A stretch of DNA of 64,000 nucleotides from Trichopria drosophilae (GCA_030407085.1 CM059586.1:104173501-104237500), one strand, 5' to 3'. Shown: positions 1 to 10,445, counted from the first letter of the stretch. The notes: a model not told the origin generated them from the sequence alone. Made by a program: numbers and translations.

Positions 1-141
1 CAGATGCAAATTGCTAAGTCTAATACCGTAACCTATATGAGAGAATTATATCTCAACTAAATCTCTTAAAAAAAGAATTTTGAGGGTGCTCCTTAGGTTA
101 GTGTGGTCAGAATTGCATTTTAAAGACTGCAAAAACATGTA
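1..141. repeat. Dispersed repeat flank, copy 1
   Basis: Bases 87-139 (GTGCTCCTTAGGTTAGTGT and what follows) recur almost unchanged at 10446-10508. In both places they lie immediately left of a CAGTAGAACTTC MITE. The shared flank means either that the MITE lies inside a larger repeat or that two insertions hit the same older repeat. Bases 1-86 show nothing I recognise. Confidence 0.6.
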
Positions 142-569
142 CAGTAGAACTTCACTTTATTGTCCTTCACTTTATTAGCGCCTTCACATTATTAGCGAAA
201 TTCCCTTCACGTATTTAGCGCAGGTAAGGTTAGGTCTTCTTTTCTCTTTCGTAATTCCACACAGAAAGAAATTTCTAGGTTTTGCGTGATAGTTTGGCAT
301 CAATCTTTTGTTTCACAGCTTTCCTTTCCTCTCCAAACGTGGGCCATGACTAAAAAGTACGAAATCACACTGTTGGAGGATGATTCCATCCTTTTAACGA
401 ATAAAAGAGTTGTGAAACAAAAGCATATATCAAATCGTGATACAAAAGCTAGAAATTTGTTTCCGTTCAGTTGTGATTGGCGATATGGCTGGAAGGTGCG
501 CGAGAAACAATGCGCAGTTGTACAACAAATTGAAATGCAAAATCGCGACAATAAAGTGAAGTTTTACTG
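142..569. mobile_element. TA-flanked pogo/mariner-like MITE, family A copy 1
   Basis: The ends are inverted: CAGTAGAACTTCACTTTATT on the left and AATAAAGTGAAGTTTTACTG on the right. TA dinucleotides flank the 428-bp element at 140-141 and 570-571. Subterminal sequence is also partly inverted, with GCG-ending repeats of a CTTCAC-ATTAGCG type. TA duplication and CAGT termini are known for the Tc1/mariner/pogo superfamily. The longest open frame (286-615) runs across the right end and looks fortuitous. Confidence 0.8.
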
Positions 570-571
570 TA

Positions 572-883
572 TTCAGTGTTCTACAATCTATACAAGTCTT
601 AATCCAGTTGATTAAAAATATACGTATGTATTATATAAGAAATGTATGTTAATTATTTCATCACAATCTTAGAAATGTATAGTTCCAAGACCAAAAATGT
701 AAATGCTGAAAACTGTTATTTATTTAATAAAAATATAAATATAAAGGTCGACATTGTTCTACAAATTAACAAACCTACTGCAGTAACCTCTTGAAAATGA
801 ACACGAGTTTGTTCGAAACGTTGAGGAAAACTTTCATCAAATCAATTTGTATATATACTATGTATACTTCTACACAACAACAC
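572..883. other. Unannotated AT-rich spacer
   Basis: I see no coding exon, terminal inverted repeat or tandem array here. Confidence 0.5.
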
Positions 884-985
884 CATTTATTTATGTTATT
901 TATTTATTTATTTCATTCCAACGGGCTATTTTAGCCCTTATACATAAAAATTTTACAAAAGAAAAATAAAGAGTACAAATAATGC
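884..985 (-). mobile_element. 3' end of a truncated CR1-like LINE
   Basis: Read on the minus strand this ends in a (TAAA)n tail (884-913) preceded by a hairpin GGGCTATTTTAGCCC (923-937). The arrangement and bases match the 3' end of the full-length LINE at 22987-23060: same spacing, same TACATAAAAA after the hairpin on the plus strand, but a different hairpin loop and inner stem. No ORF2 sequence remains, so it is a heavily 5'-truncated copy. The inner boundary near 985 is approximate. Confidence 0.65.
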
Positions 986-1174
986 AGTGTAATTATCCAC
1001 ACCTCATTCAAACACTTATCTCGACAATTAATTCTAATTTTTACTATATTTTAGTTTTATCTTTAGATTAAACTAAATTTTTGTACATTTAAGTCGCAGA
1101 CAAGTAGCGATTATCGCAAACAATATATTTTTATCTGAATAAAAATGTTTTTATTATTATTTTATGTATTGTAG

Positions 1175-3143
1175 GCTAGTGTTTCCTGAAGATTTGGATT
1201 TGCGTCTTAAAAATCCTGCAACTTTATTAAAAAGTCGAGGGGGTAAACGGGGAAGGCCTAAGAAGAATTCTGTGCGACCCCCAGTTTTATCAGCTAAACC
1301 TGTGGTCGAAGAAGAACACGACGATGTGAAGGTAATTCTTTTTTGAAGTCTCTAAATAAATACAAAACAAAAATTCTGGTTGAAATAGTAATAAAAATTT
1401 TTAAATGTTTAGGATGATCGTAAGAAAGTTGTAGCACGAACTCGCTCAGGACGATTGTCCAGACCGCCAAGACACATGGTGCGGGATTATAAACATCTGC
1501 ATCATCTGGACTTCACCACACCAGATCTAGACGATTCTGACGGAGGCTACAGCGACTATAATACTAACGGAGATAAACTCGGAGACGACGAATGTCCTAA
1601 GGAATTGCTAACAGGTTTAGAAATGCCAAAAAGGAAAATATCCGATCATTTTCGATGTCCGACATGCAACAAGATTTATTTGGGTAGAACTCGAATGTTG
1701 AAGCATTTCGAAACCCATCCGGATCACGGAAGTCCGTCACAGTTGCCTCCGCCGAATGTCGATCCGGATCTTAAGCAACTGCAAGATCCTTTGAAGAGAA
1801 AAGGAAAGAAACGAGGACCATGGGCGTACGTTACGCCAGAAGCAAAGTCTGAACGCAGGCAGCTGAAACTCCGCGAAGCAATTTCAGTATGCGAGAACGA
1901 CGAGATTGTGAAAATTGCTGCGAAACCAGTTTTAAAGGCGCAATCACTCTTCGACCTGCTAGTATTAAAGTCGGAAAATGACGGAATGAAATTTTTCAAC
2001 GAATTGAAGGAGTTGGTTTGTCAGATACGACAGAAATCTGCGGAAATGTTAACGGCAGTGAGCGAGAATGAGAGAAACGCAGAAGATTGCATAGATCTCA
2101 GCGAGGATTTACTCTGTGATACTCTCGGTATGAATCCGGGATTATATAGGATTAATAATGTCTTCGACGTCGAAGAAAGTTCGAACAATGCAGACGTAAA
2201 CGAACCACCCATGAAGATGATAAAGATGGAAGACGTCTGCGAAGAAGGAACCGAGAACCTGGAAGAGAGGTTATCCAGCGGCTTCTCGGAAAGCTCCGAC
2301 GTCAGTGTATCGGATTTTCTCAACGAAAGAAGAAACGACGATGTCAATTGTCCGGAAGTCCTCAGCGCCCTGACGCTCGTCCCAAGAAATCCAGAGCCTC
2401 CGAAAGATACTTCGGTTACAGATCTTCAATGTTTGGATGGTCCCGGTTTTCAGAAGCTCGACATGAGTGCTTCACCGACATTCGCCAAATTTGAACTGAT
2501 GAAAGAACCGAGTTTCACAAAGATGGGAGACAGTTTGGACGCAAGTTGCAACGACGTCTTCACAAAGTTGGAATCGTTGCAAAGAACTTTCATCAAGTTG
2601 GAACCTAACGAAGACGGCTTCGTTAAGTTGGAAAATGGAATGTTGGGATCATTTTCTCAAGCCGATGACGGATTTCATTACATGAGTCCAGGTACCGAAA
2701 GTTTTACAAAGAGCTTCCGGAAATTGGTCCCAAGAGATGCCAATAAATACGAAAACAGTTTGGATAGCTCGAAATTATCAGATCGAAGGATATCGGATAT
2801 GCTGCAAGACACCGTACAAATTACAACGAGCAATTGCGATCCAAGTCTTTTCGGTTCGAAGGATAATTTGGACATGTCGAGCTACGATCACATGGCGCAT
2901 TTGGATATTTTGAACAGCAGTGGGGTAATGGATGAAAAGTTAGTCGAACAGTTGCAACTTGTGGACCAATCGAATATTGTCGACGACATTGTTAACGAAC
3001 GTCTGAAGAATATTTTGCCCGAGGCTATAGTCGAATCATGTTTGCTCTCCCACAGTTCGCAGCTGGACGAAGAGGATTTGGATTTCGCTGCTATAAGCGA
3101 AGAATTCAACCGCAATACTGGCGGTTCACTCGACAGAAGCTGA
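1175..3143 (+). CDS. ZNF839-like AT-hook and C2H2 protein (5' partial)
   Basis: Two coding exons, 1175-1331 and 1413-3143, joined by an 81-bp phase-0 intron (AAG|GTAATT ... TTTAG|GAT). The first exon follows a TATTGTAG acceptor in phase 1, so at least one earlier exon lies outside the window. Visible product: 52 residues plus 576. It has an AT-hook-like KRGRPKK, then RTRSGRLSRPPRHMVRDYK, then a single C2H2 finger (C-x2-C-x12-H-x3-H, bases 1656-1718), then a basic block KRKGKKRGPWAYVTPEAKSE. A long acidic, Ser-rich tail carries seven F-x-K-L/F/M-E type repeats (2447-2728) and ends EEDLDFAAISEEFNRNT. Layout and the SRPP-MVRDYK and single-finger features fit vertebrate ZNF839, a poorly characterised nuclear protein; the identification is strengthened by the convergent CINP neighbour. 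Function is not known, and DNA or chromatin binding is inferred. The ORF reads through TTG at 1455, which is not a real start. Confidence 0.8.
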
Positions 3144-3387
3144 TAAAGTGTAGGGTCAATTTTTTTTTATCAAATATTGTAAGAAAGTACTATTTTATGA
3201 TATATTTAGATCGAAAGTGTGATTTCAATGAAAACACTCTAGTCCGCGCAAGCGTATTCGCGATTTTTCACTATTGAATCGAGCGAGTGGCGAGAGTCTT
3301 AAGTTATTTATGTAAATATCAGTGCTGTACATTCTAGAAAGTACACTCGTCGACGGAATACCTTTTTAGACAAACGACAACAGTTTT

Positions 3388-3393
3388 AATAAA
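3388..3393 (+). terminator. Polyadenylation signal of the ZNF839-like gene
   Basis: AATAAA lies 245 bp after the stop codon. A second AATAAA-like site near 3644 would run into the convergent gene. Choice between sites is not decidable without transcripts. Confidence 0.4.
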
Positions 3394-3611
3394 AGAAATG
3401 TTGGTGAAAAGGTATCGCGTTGATAAGGAAATTAGTATACAGGAATCGTCAATGGCAATATAAGTAATGACGACGAAGGAATCGCAGGACAAGCTTCCAT
3501 TTCCAGTTCGATGTCCAAAACGTGATCAACATTTAGCTCGTAAGTCGCGCGTTTTCTACCGAAAGATTGTGCTGAAACGACTGGAGGACGACGTCCTCGT
3601 TTTTGTTCATT

Positions 3612-3617
3612 TTATTA
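3612..3617 (-). terminator. Polyadenylation signal of the CINP-like gene
   Basis: AATAAA on the minus strand (TTTATT on plus), 58 bp past the CINP stop at 3675-3677. With it the two convergent genes have 3' ends about 220 bp apart, or overlapping if the plus gene uses a later site. Confidence 0.5.
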
Positions 3618-3674
3618 ATTATTACCTTTCTTTTTGACAACAAAATAAATATGGAAAAACATTTAACGAGATTC

Positions 3675-6600
3675 TTATCTCAGACCAGTTTCGACAAGCA
3701 TCGATTCAAGGGCAATTGTCGTACTGTCCGGTATCTGCGCTTGATATACCCAAGCAGCGAGATGCAGCATCTTCCAGGAATCGCTGCAACCGTGCGCTAC
3801 ATTTTCAAGAATTATTCTTTTGACGGCCGCTTCATCTTTGTAGACCTCGTAGATAGACTCGGCGGTTCGACCTGGAATGACATATTTATTTTCGATAAAA
3901 GGTTACTTCTTTTTATTATTTTTGTCCCCCTTTCGATGTACAGAAACATTTAATGTATGCGTTCGATACCGTAACGGTAAAAAACTTATGTGAAAAATTT
4001 TGCATTATATTTTCGAAATGTGTAAATAAAAATATTTATATTGCAAAAAGAGAGATTTTTTATTGTAGATAATTACCAAATTTTTCTACCGGCCATGTTA
4101 GGAACAGATTTTCTGTTTCGTGCCAGGCTGCAACTAATTTCATTTGTGTCGTCAACTGTTTTAAGTTTTCGACAACTTGGTCCTGGAGGTAAATGATAGT
4201 AATTAGCGAAAATCAATGAGGTAGAAAATGAAATGAAAAGATTAAAAAAGGGCAAAGCAGCTGAACTGGATGGCATTAGAAATGAGGCGGGGAAAGGGTT
4301 GGGAAAAGATTAGGGGAGATGTTGAAAAGGGGAAGGTTTCCGGGAGAGATGGAGAGTGGGAGCGGTGGTACCGATTTGGAAGAGAGGAGAGAGAAAAGAG
4401 CCTGGAAACTATAGAGGGGTAATTATGACAAGTACGGGGTACAAAATATATGGTAAAATTTTTTTCTTTTAAGTTACTGTAAATTTTTTTTGGATTCTTG
4501 CTTATTAACACCAAGTTAAGTTATTGTTAAAGTAGTCACGCTACAAAATTATTTTAAAGGAAAGGGGAAGACTTTTACTATGACGCAATTTCATACGGCT
4601 GTATAAACCAACAATTGCTTATTAAAAACTTGAAAAAAATAACTGTAAAGAGTCAAAAACATAATGTACATATCTGATTTAGTGCATTTTTGTGAATAAA
4701 TGAAAATTATTTATTAAGTAATAATTAAAAAATTAAGAAAAACACATGAATTTTTGAAGAAGTTTTAGACAAAATAAATTTATTAAAGTTAATGTGTCGT
4801 TGGTTAGTAACTACAATGATAATATTATATTCATAATTTTAATAAATAATATTATTTCATAATAAACTTGATTCATAACGTTGTAACAAATATAAAGTTT
4901 AATTTTGTAGTTTTTTAAATTATATTTAAATAAATGTCTAAGAGGAAGAGGAATATAAATGTTATTTATGATTTGAAAAATATTTTCTGCTACGGGTTAC
5001 ACTTTGTTCTTGTTTCGTACCTGATACGCCACAAATGTTTGGTAACGACAATGAAGGTGACGACAATGAAAATTTGTAAAAAAATCCAATTTTACATATT
5101 TTAAACAATAATAAATTAAAAAACAAATTGCCAGTAACGTTTATTCCTTTAATCTTTAAGTTTTCAGCGTTTTTTAATTGCTGTTTGTATCAAAATACCA
5201 AAATTAGGACAGGTGACGACAATTAATTTAATAAAAATACGTGGTATTTTTATCCAGTTTTTACTTGTTCATGAGGTAAATATGTTCTCTTTTCAATTTT
5301 CTATGGAGGATTAGTAAAGTGTAGTGTTTTTTCTTTGATTTTCTCATAAGTTTTAGTAAAAAAGTTAATTATTTCCAGTTCATTTATACCAGTTTACGCA
5401 TTGTCGTTACCTCATAGAAATTTCTTAAGACATTAATATTTCAATAATTATAAGTATATATATTGATTTAATTAAATATTATACAGAGAGAAATTGTACA
5501 GTTTGAGCTGTACTATAGAAATATTATTTGAATAAATTAAAATAATTCGGTTTCTTAATAGCGCTAATATTTTAAAGTTTTGAACTTAGAGGTTTGGACA
5601 TATCAAAAATGCTACTTTTAGTCTTTAAATGTCATTTTACACCAGTTTTTTGTAACAAAAGTATTATTTTTTCAAATTAACATGGGCCAGGGATATTTAT
5701 TTAACATTTCTATCGAAATTTAATAATTTATTGTCAAAGTTTTTGTAAGATATTACGTAAAGACACGAAAATGCCCTGTTTCTGGAGAATCACCCATATG
5801 CGAACATCCTGAACAAAAGATTAATAAAAGAGCTGGATGAGAAAGGAGGGCGCTGGATTTAGGAAAGGAAGAGGGACCGTGGAAAATGTTAAGATCCTGA
5901 AGCATGTAGTAAGAAGGAGGTTGAAAGAAAAAAAGAAAGTGTGGGCATTTTTCATGGATCTAAAGGCAGCTTTTGATAGAGAGTTGTGGGGTATGACGTG
6001 GAAGAGAGGGATAAGAGAGAGGTTAATAGATAGAGTTAGGGAGGTATACGTAGAAACGAGATGTGTTGTGAAGGTAGGAGATAAAATATCAAGGGAATTC
6101 TGGGTAGACAAGGGGGTAAGACAGGGCTGCCCGATGAGTCCGACCCTGTTTAACATATATTTGGCGGATATTGAAGAGGAGCTGAAGAAAGGAAGGGGAG
6201 GAATTAGGGTAGGAAATGATCGGATAAGGTCAATAGAATATGCGGATGATATGGTGTTGCTGGCAGAGAGAGAGGAAGGATTAAGAGACATGATAAGGGG
6301 AGTAAAAAGATATATGGAAGGAAAAAAGCTCGAATTGAGTGTGGAGAAATCAAAAGTGATGGTTTTTAAAAATAAGGGAGGGAGGGAGAAGGAAAGATTT
6401 TGGTGGTGGGGAAGAGAAAGAATAGAGGAAGTGAAGGAATACAAATATTTAGGGCATGGAGGGGAAAAAGAACATGTGAGAGAAAGGGTGAGAAAAGCTG
6501 GGGTGGCAATGGGATGGGTATGGAGCTACGGAGAGAGGAAATTTAAAGGGGATGTAAGGTGGAGGTTAAAACTGTTTGACAGTATAGTGAAGGGGTTTTA

Positions 6601-8906
6601 TTTTATGGAGTGGAGATATGGGGATACAAAGAATGGAAGGAGGTGAAAGGGCTGCAAGAAAAATACCTCAAGTAGATTTTAGGGCTGGAGAGAGTAACAC
6701 CGGGGTATATAGTGAGAGAAGAGTTAAAAAGAAATAAATTGAGGGTGGGAATGGGATGGAGGGCGGGAAGGTTTGAGGAAAAACTGGAGAAAGGAGGAGG
6801 AGGGGAGTTCGGGTTGAAATGCATGTTGGAGAAAAGGAAGAATGAAAAAGAGAATAATAGGAGAGAATGGACGAGAGAGAGTGTTGAGAGGGGGAATTAT
6901 TTATGGAGAGGAGGTATGAGTGAGGAAGCTTTGAATGAATGGGAGCGTTTGAGGGAAAGAGATATAGAAGTGGATAAACAAGAGAGAGGGGAGAAAGTGA
7001 GAGCGTCTAGGTCATGTGTGAGTTATGAAAGGGTGAGTTGGGTACCAACGTATGTACGAATCTGTAAGAGAAATGAGGGGAAAAGATTGGTGAGAATAGC
7101 TAGGTGGAGATGCGGGAACGAGGAGAGGGGGAATAGGTCCTGGATGGAGGAGGACGAGAGAAAGTGCAGATTGTGCGAGAGGGAGAGAGAGAATGTCGAA
7201 CATTTAAGAAACAACTGCGAGTATGTGAGGGAGAAAGGAGAAAGAGGTATGGATGTATTAAATGAGGATGGTAGGGGAATTGGATGGATGGAGATGATGT
7301 AACTAGTGATTAAGTAATTTATATGTTTGTTTGATTCATGTGTTGTGTAACCGTAAATGTAATGTGGAATCAAGTTTTGTACAAAGGAAGTCCTATGTAA
7401 GCACATTATTGTGAAGGCATAATAAATATCTATCTAGTGAAAATCGATGAGGAGGAAAGTAAATAATAACATACCGCTTGATCGCAAACTTTTTCCAGTT
7501 CTTCGCAAGGATTTTTTAATTCTTTCGGATAACTGTCGTCTACTTTCATATGTGTTATGGTTTTTAATAGAGTTACACCATTCAAATGAATAGTGTTCCA
7601 TTGCTGAATACTGTCGTATACTTTCGCAACTAAATCGCGAATGAGTCTCGGGTTGCCTGTAAGACATTTGCTTTGCGATGCCTTCGAACCTGGTGATTCT
7701 GGAACTTTAAAACGGTTACATTTGTATTGACGGAACGTCAGTTTTGTTTTGGTATTTGTAAATTGTAAAAATTATACTACCGGCCAAAAGTTCGCAAATT
7801 TTTTAAATCATCAAATAATGCGTTCTATCTCTGAATCGTTAACGATAATGATAAAACTCATAGGATGTCTTTTAAAGTACACAAATAAAGTTTTCAATTG
7901 GTGCATTTAGTTTTACTTCAGACGTTATAGTTTCACAGTTGTCAAATTTTAAAAATATTAAAATTTGCAATTTTTTTCTTTCGACTTTAAACACTAACAA
8001 AAACTCTAAAAAATGTTTCTGCATATAGTCAATTTTTTTCTAAATATTACAATTCAAGGGCTTTAAAATGGCCCCTGTGAAAAGTCGATCCGATTTTTTG
8101 TTCCTGAGTTATGATTTTTTGAAAATTGTCAGTTTACCTCATTTTGTCAGAATTCTTTGGAAAAAGGCAAAAAGTTGACAACTCCAAAAAATAGTATCTC
8201 TGATAAAAAAAATCGTATGTACTTTTTACAAGAGCTATGTCAAAGCTCTTGAATTATAGTATTTAGCCAAAAATTGAAAATATATAGAAAAATTTATTAG
8301 ACTTTTTGTTAATGTTAAAAGTTGAAAGAAAAAAATGGCAAATTTTAAAATTTTTAAAATTTGAAAACTGCAAAACTATAACGTCTGAAGTAAAACTAAA
8401 TGCACCAATTGAAAGCTTTATTTGTGTACTTTAAAAGACATCCAATGAGATTTATCATTATCGTTGAGGATTCGGAGATAGAACGCATTATTTGACGAGT
8501 TAAAAAATTCAGAGCATTCATGAACTTTTGGCCGGTAGTGTATTTATTTTCGTTGACGCATTATTCGTACATTTTTATACAGAAATGTCTAGCATGAAAC
8601 GATCTGTATTATAAGAATGTACACAAGATTTCGATAGTTTACTAAATCAAAGTGAGTACAACAGTTTTGAATTTGTAACGTAAACAAAATAGAAATGTAA
8701 AATAACAATTGAATATAAAATCGTAAATGTAATTTAACAACTTTTTATTCAAAGTATAAAAAGAAAGAGAAAGTGAGAAAAAATAAGAAATGTATATTAA
8801 AAAATTGTCTTTCAATACGGATAAAGTGATTTTAGTGAAAAAAAAAGAAAGGTTACTTACTAACGACCGGAGAAAATCTAGACGAGTCGTTGGAGGAACT
8901 TTGCAT
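3675..8906 (-). CDS. CINP: CDK2-interacting protein CINP homologue, four exons
   Basis: Complement of exons 8861-8906, 7475-7698, 4077-4182 and 3675-3871; 573 nt, 190 residues and a stop. Start ATG at 8906-8904 begins MQSSSNDSSRFSPVV. All donors and acceptors are GT-AG: A|GTAAGT, GCG|GTATGT, TTTG|GTAATT; acceptors TTCCAG, CCTCCAG, ATTCCAG; phases 1, 0, 1 close exactly. The protein is helical. Its landmarks match human CINP (212 aa): LIRDLVAKVYDSIQQWNTIH, then CEELEKVCDQADQVVENL, then LFLTWPVEKFG, then the C-terminal ALESMLVETGLR. CINP is known to bind CDK2/CDC7 and ATRIP in replication and checkpoint signalling, and to belong to the 55LCC AAA-ATPase complex with a ribosome-biogenesis role. 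Intron 1 (1,162 bp) holds a fold-back transposon; intron 2 (3,292 bp) holds a LINE; intron 3 is 205 bp. All exons are open, so the gene looks functional. Confidence 0.9.
4204..4221. repeat. Left target-site duplication of LINE
   Basis: TAGCGAAAATCAATGAGG here matches TAGTGAAAATCGATGAGG at 7435-7452 in 16 of 18 positions. The pair brackets the LINE and lies within CINP intron 2. Two substitutions suggest that the insertion is not recent. Confidence 0.85.
4453..5795. mobile_element. Unclassified 1.34-kb insertion nested in the LINE
   Basis: It splits the LINE reading KIY|ANILNK cleanly. ATATG precedes it (4448-4452) and repeats at its right edge (5796-5800), a 5-bp duplication. It is AT-rich and non-coding, with ends GTAAAATTTT and GAATCACCC and no terminal inverted repeat that I can confirm. 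It carries four copies of the 12-mer GGTRACGACAAT: 5041-5052, 5056-5067 and 5212-5223 direct, 5400-5411 inverted. These could be transposase-binding iterons of a nonautonomous DNA element; family not recognised. Confidence 0.7.
5801..7302 (+). pseudogene. Degenerate LINE reverse transcriptase and CCHC tail
   Basis: 5837-6646 reads GFRKGRGTVEN, then FFMDLKAAFD, then GVRQGCPMSPTLFNIYLADI, and YADD (6239-6250): reverse transcriptase motifs with the catalytic aspartates. A +1 slip in the T-run near 6596-6605 moves the frame; the following frame has a TAG at 6673-6675 where WILGL would be expected, then runs open 6712-7302. Its end has C-x2-C-x8-H-x4-C (CRLC...H...C), the zinc knuckle found after RT in several LINE clades. 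The endonuclease is absent. Dead element. Confidence 0.85.
7435..7452. repeat. Right target-site duplication of LINE
   Basis: TAGTGAAAATCGATGAGG, partner of 4204-4221. The CINP exon 2 donor follows 22 bp to the right, so this marks the original intron. Confidence 0.85.
7775..8540. mobile_element. Fold-back Tc1/mariner-type element in CINP intron 1
   Basis: Ends TACTACCGGCCAAAAGTT and (inverted) CACTACCGGCCAAAAGTT, flanked by TA at 7773-7774 and 8541-8542. The inverted repeat is not limited to the ends: GGTGCATTTAGTTTTACTTC near 7901 pairs with its complement near 8385, and pairing can be followed over most of both ~370-bp arms. The 766-bp element is therefore nearly one giant imperfect hairpin, and it is carried in a transcribed intron. 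Confidence 0.85.
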
Positions 8907-9139
8907 TGTTCTTTCTGATGTTTATTCTAATAAAATAGATGATAGCTGTCATAGAATGAATTTTGAGGTTAAACGCAAGGTGTCATATGCATTGACATTT
9001 GGAGCGGAACGAGGGATTGTCGATAGGTTTGTTTTTTTTTCGTGCTTGAGTGCATCCAGTATAGATGGCAATAGTGACGAGTGTACCATAAACGTAAAAA
9101 TAAAAGTCGCATATAACCCTGTTTTCTTATTGGTTAATA

Positions 9140-9304
9140 CAGTAGTCCTTCCCTTATTCTAATTTGTCCAGTCAGGCAAGATGGCGGCCTTCCATGGCAG
9201 TGGAAAGAACGCGCGAGGGGAAATATTAGAATAGGAGAAGAGAAAAAATTAGAATAAGGGAAGACATTAGAGTAAGGGAAATTAAAATAAGGGAAGAGTT
9301 ACTT
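9140..9304. mobile_element. TA-flanked MITE, family B copy 1
   Basis: Left end CAGTAGTCCTTCCCTTATTC after TA (9138-9139). The right end is degenerate (GGGAAGAGTTACTT then TA). Internal GGGAAATATTAGAATAG and CAAGATGGC (9177-9185) are shared with the copy at 28053-28309. Confidence 0.75.
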
Positions 9305-9378
9305 TACATGGTTATATAGGGATATTTTAGTTACTGTTCGATGTTGAATGGTAACTTTTAAACTCTAGGAAATACGAA

Positions 9379-9434
9379 CCCAACAAACGAAAAAGTATAC
9401 GAAGAATCTGTGTACGATTTAATACGAAATAAGC
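9379..9434. repeat. Solitary terminal piece of the CCCAACAAACG element
   Basis: Matches 9933-9988 at nearly every position, starting CCCAACAAACGAAAAAGTAT. No matching right end is seen before the next copy. Confidence 0.6.
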
Positions 9435-9932
9435 TCTAAAACTTGATTTCGATGAAAGTTTTTCTATCAACAAAAGATTTTAGATTTAATGTTTTCTTTC
9501 GACAATAGATTATACCTCTAAAAACCGCTAAAATATTAAAATACATCTTATAATGAATTTTACAATATATTTCTCTGTTTTACATTTAAAAACAAAATAA
9601 AACTAAAATACTTGGAATTTTAATGTAAAAATTAATTTTACTACACCAATGGTTTTTCCCCTCATATTGTAAATTTACCATGCACAGAATGGGCTCGATT
9701 TTTACCCACTTATAGCATGGGAAAAACGCATCACGTTGTAAATTTACCACCTTCAGTGTAGGGGAATTTACAAATCGTTCTGAAATTTCTAACCTCTCTT
9801 TAGAAATTTACAACGTTTAACGGGGTAATATCGTCATATTTTTAGAAATGAAAATCACAACAAAATTGTAAATTTCATTTACATTTTTTACAGTGTACAT
9901 TCGGGTTTTGCTCTTCATTTGAAGGTTAAGTA
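9435..9932. other. AT-rich spacer with repeated GTAAATTTACC
   Basis: TTGTAAATTTACC occurs near 9668 and 9738 with GGTTTTTCCCC and GGGAAAAACG nearby in opposite orientation, a weak internal inverted arrangement. No gene seen. Confidence 0.4.
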
Positions 9933-10391
9933 CCCAACAAACGAAAAAGTATACGAAAAATCTGTGTACGATTTAATTCGAAATAAGTCTGTTTCTTTCC
10001 CACTCTTTCAGTTTACGAATGCGAGTATATACGATATTATACGCGATACATAAACGCACATAACCTCAAAGAAACGACTACTTTGGATTATCGAATGATT
10101 TAAACTCAAAACTAGAAAACAGAACATTTCTTCGAAAGTTATGAAATACGGAAAACGATATAATCAATTCTTCGATTAAATTGACAGATTTTAAAGCTAT
10201 TCTAAGCTGCAACAAATCAATTTTTGTAATGCGTTAAATACGGTATCGTATAAGATCGAATGAATTCAATTCTGGTATTGCAGGCCGTATAAAATACTAT
10301 AAATTCGAATAAGAATCTAGAATAATCAATACGCCACTAGAAAGAAACAGAATGCAAAATATCGATTCCGTATACTTTTTCGTTTATTGGG
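9933..10391. mobile_element. MITE with CCCAAYAAACGAAAAAGTAT termini
   Basis: Left CCCAACAAACGAAAAAGTAT, right (inverted) CCCAATAAACGAAAAAGTAT; 459 bp, non-coding, AT-rich. I could not fix a target duplication. CCC/GGG termini would suit several superfamilies, so the class is left open. Confidence 0.65.
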
Positions 10392-10445
10392 AAATTCTTA
10401 ATGTTCCAAACTTATTTTCATACAAAATTGAAACAAAAATTCAAG

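Larger units (their letters stand above)
4222..7434 (+). mobile_element. 5'-truncated purine-rich non-LTR retrotransposon
   Basis: The insertion starts inside the reverse transcriptase region: 4222-4452 reads, with frameshifts, as KRLKKGKAAELDGI and later TGYKIY, the fingers region just before RT proper. It continues after the nested insert at 5801 as ANILNKRLIKELDEK. The coding strand is strikingly A+G rich. The 3' UTR runs from 7303 to about 7434 and ends AATAAATATCTATCTA. It lies antisense to CINP within intron 2; removing it with one duplication copy leaves an intron of about 61 bp. Clade is uncertain; the CCHC C-terminus suggests an R1/Jockey-type LINE. Confidence 0.85.

Noticed and set aside
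1455..1457. Start codon for the ZNF839-like protein at 1455
   Set aside because: The codon is TTG and lies inside an exon whose frame continues upstream to a good acceptor at 1411-1412 and joins the preceding exon in phase.
4073..4276. 67-codon minus-strand frame as a separate gene
   Set aside because: A different frame of 4077-4182 gives CINP exon 3 with correct splice phases; the longer frame is a shadow.
7434..7667. 77-codon minus-strand frame at 7434-7667
   Set aside because: It overlaps CINP exon 2 in the wrong frame.
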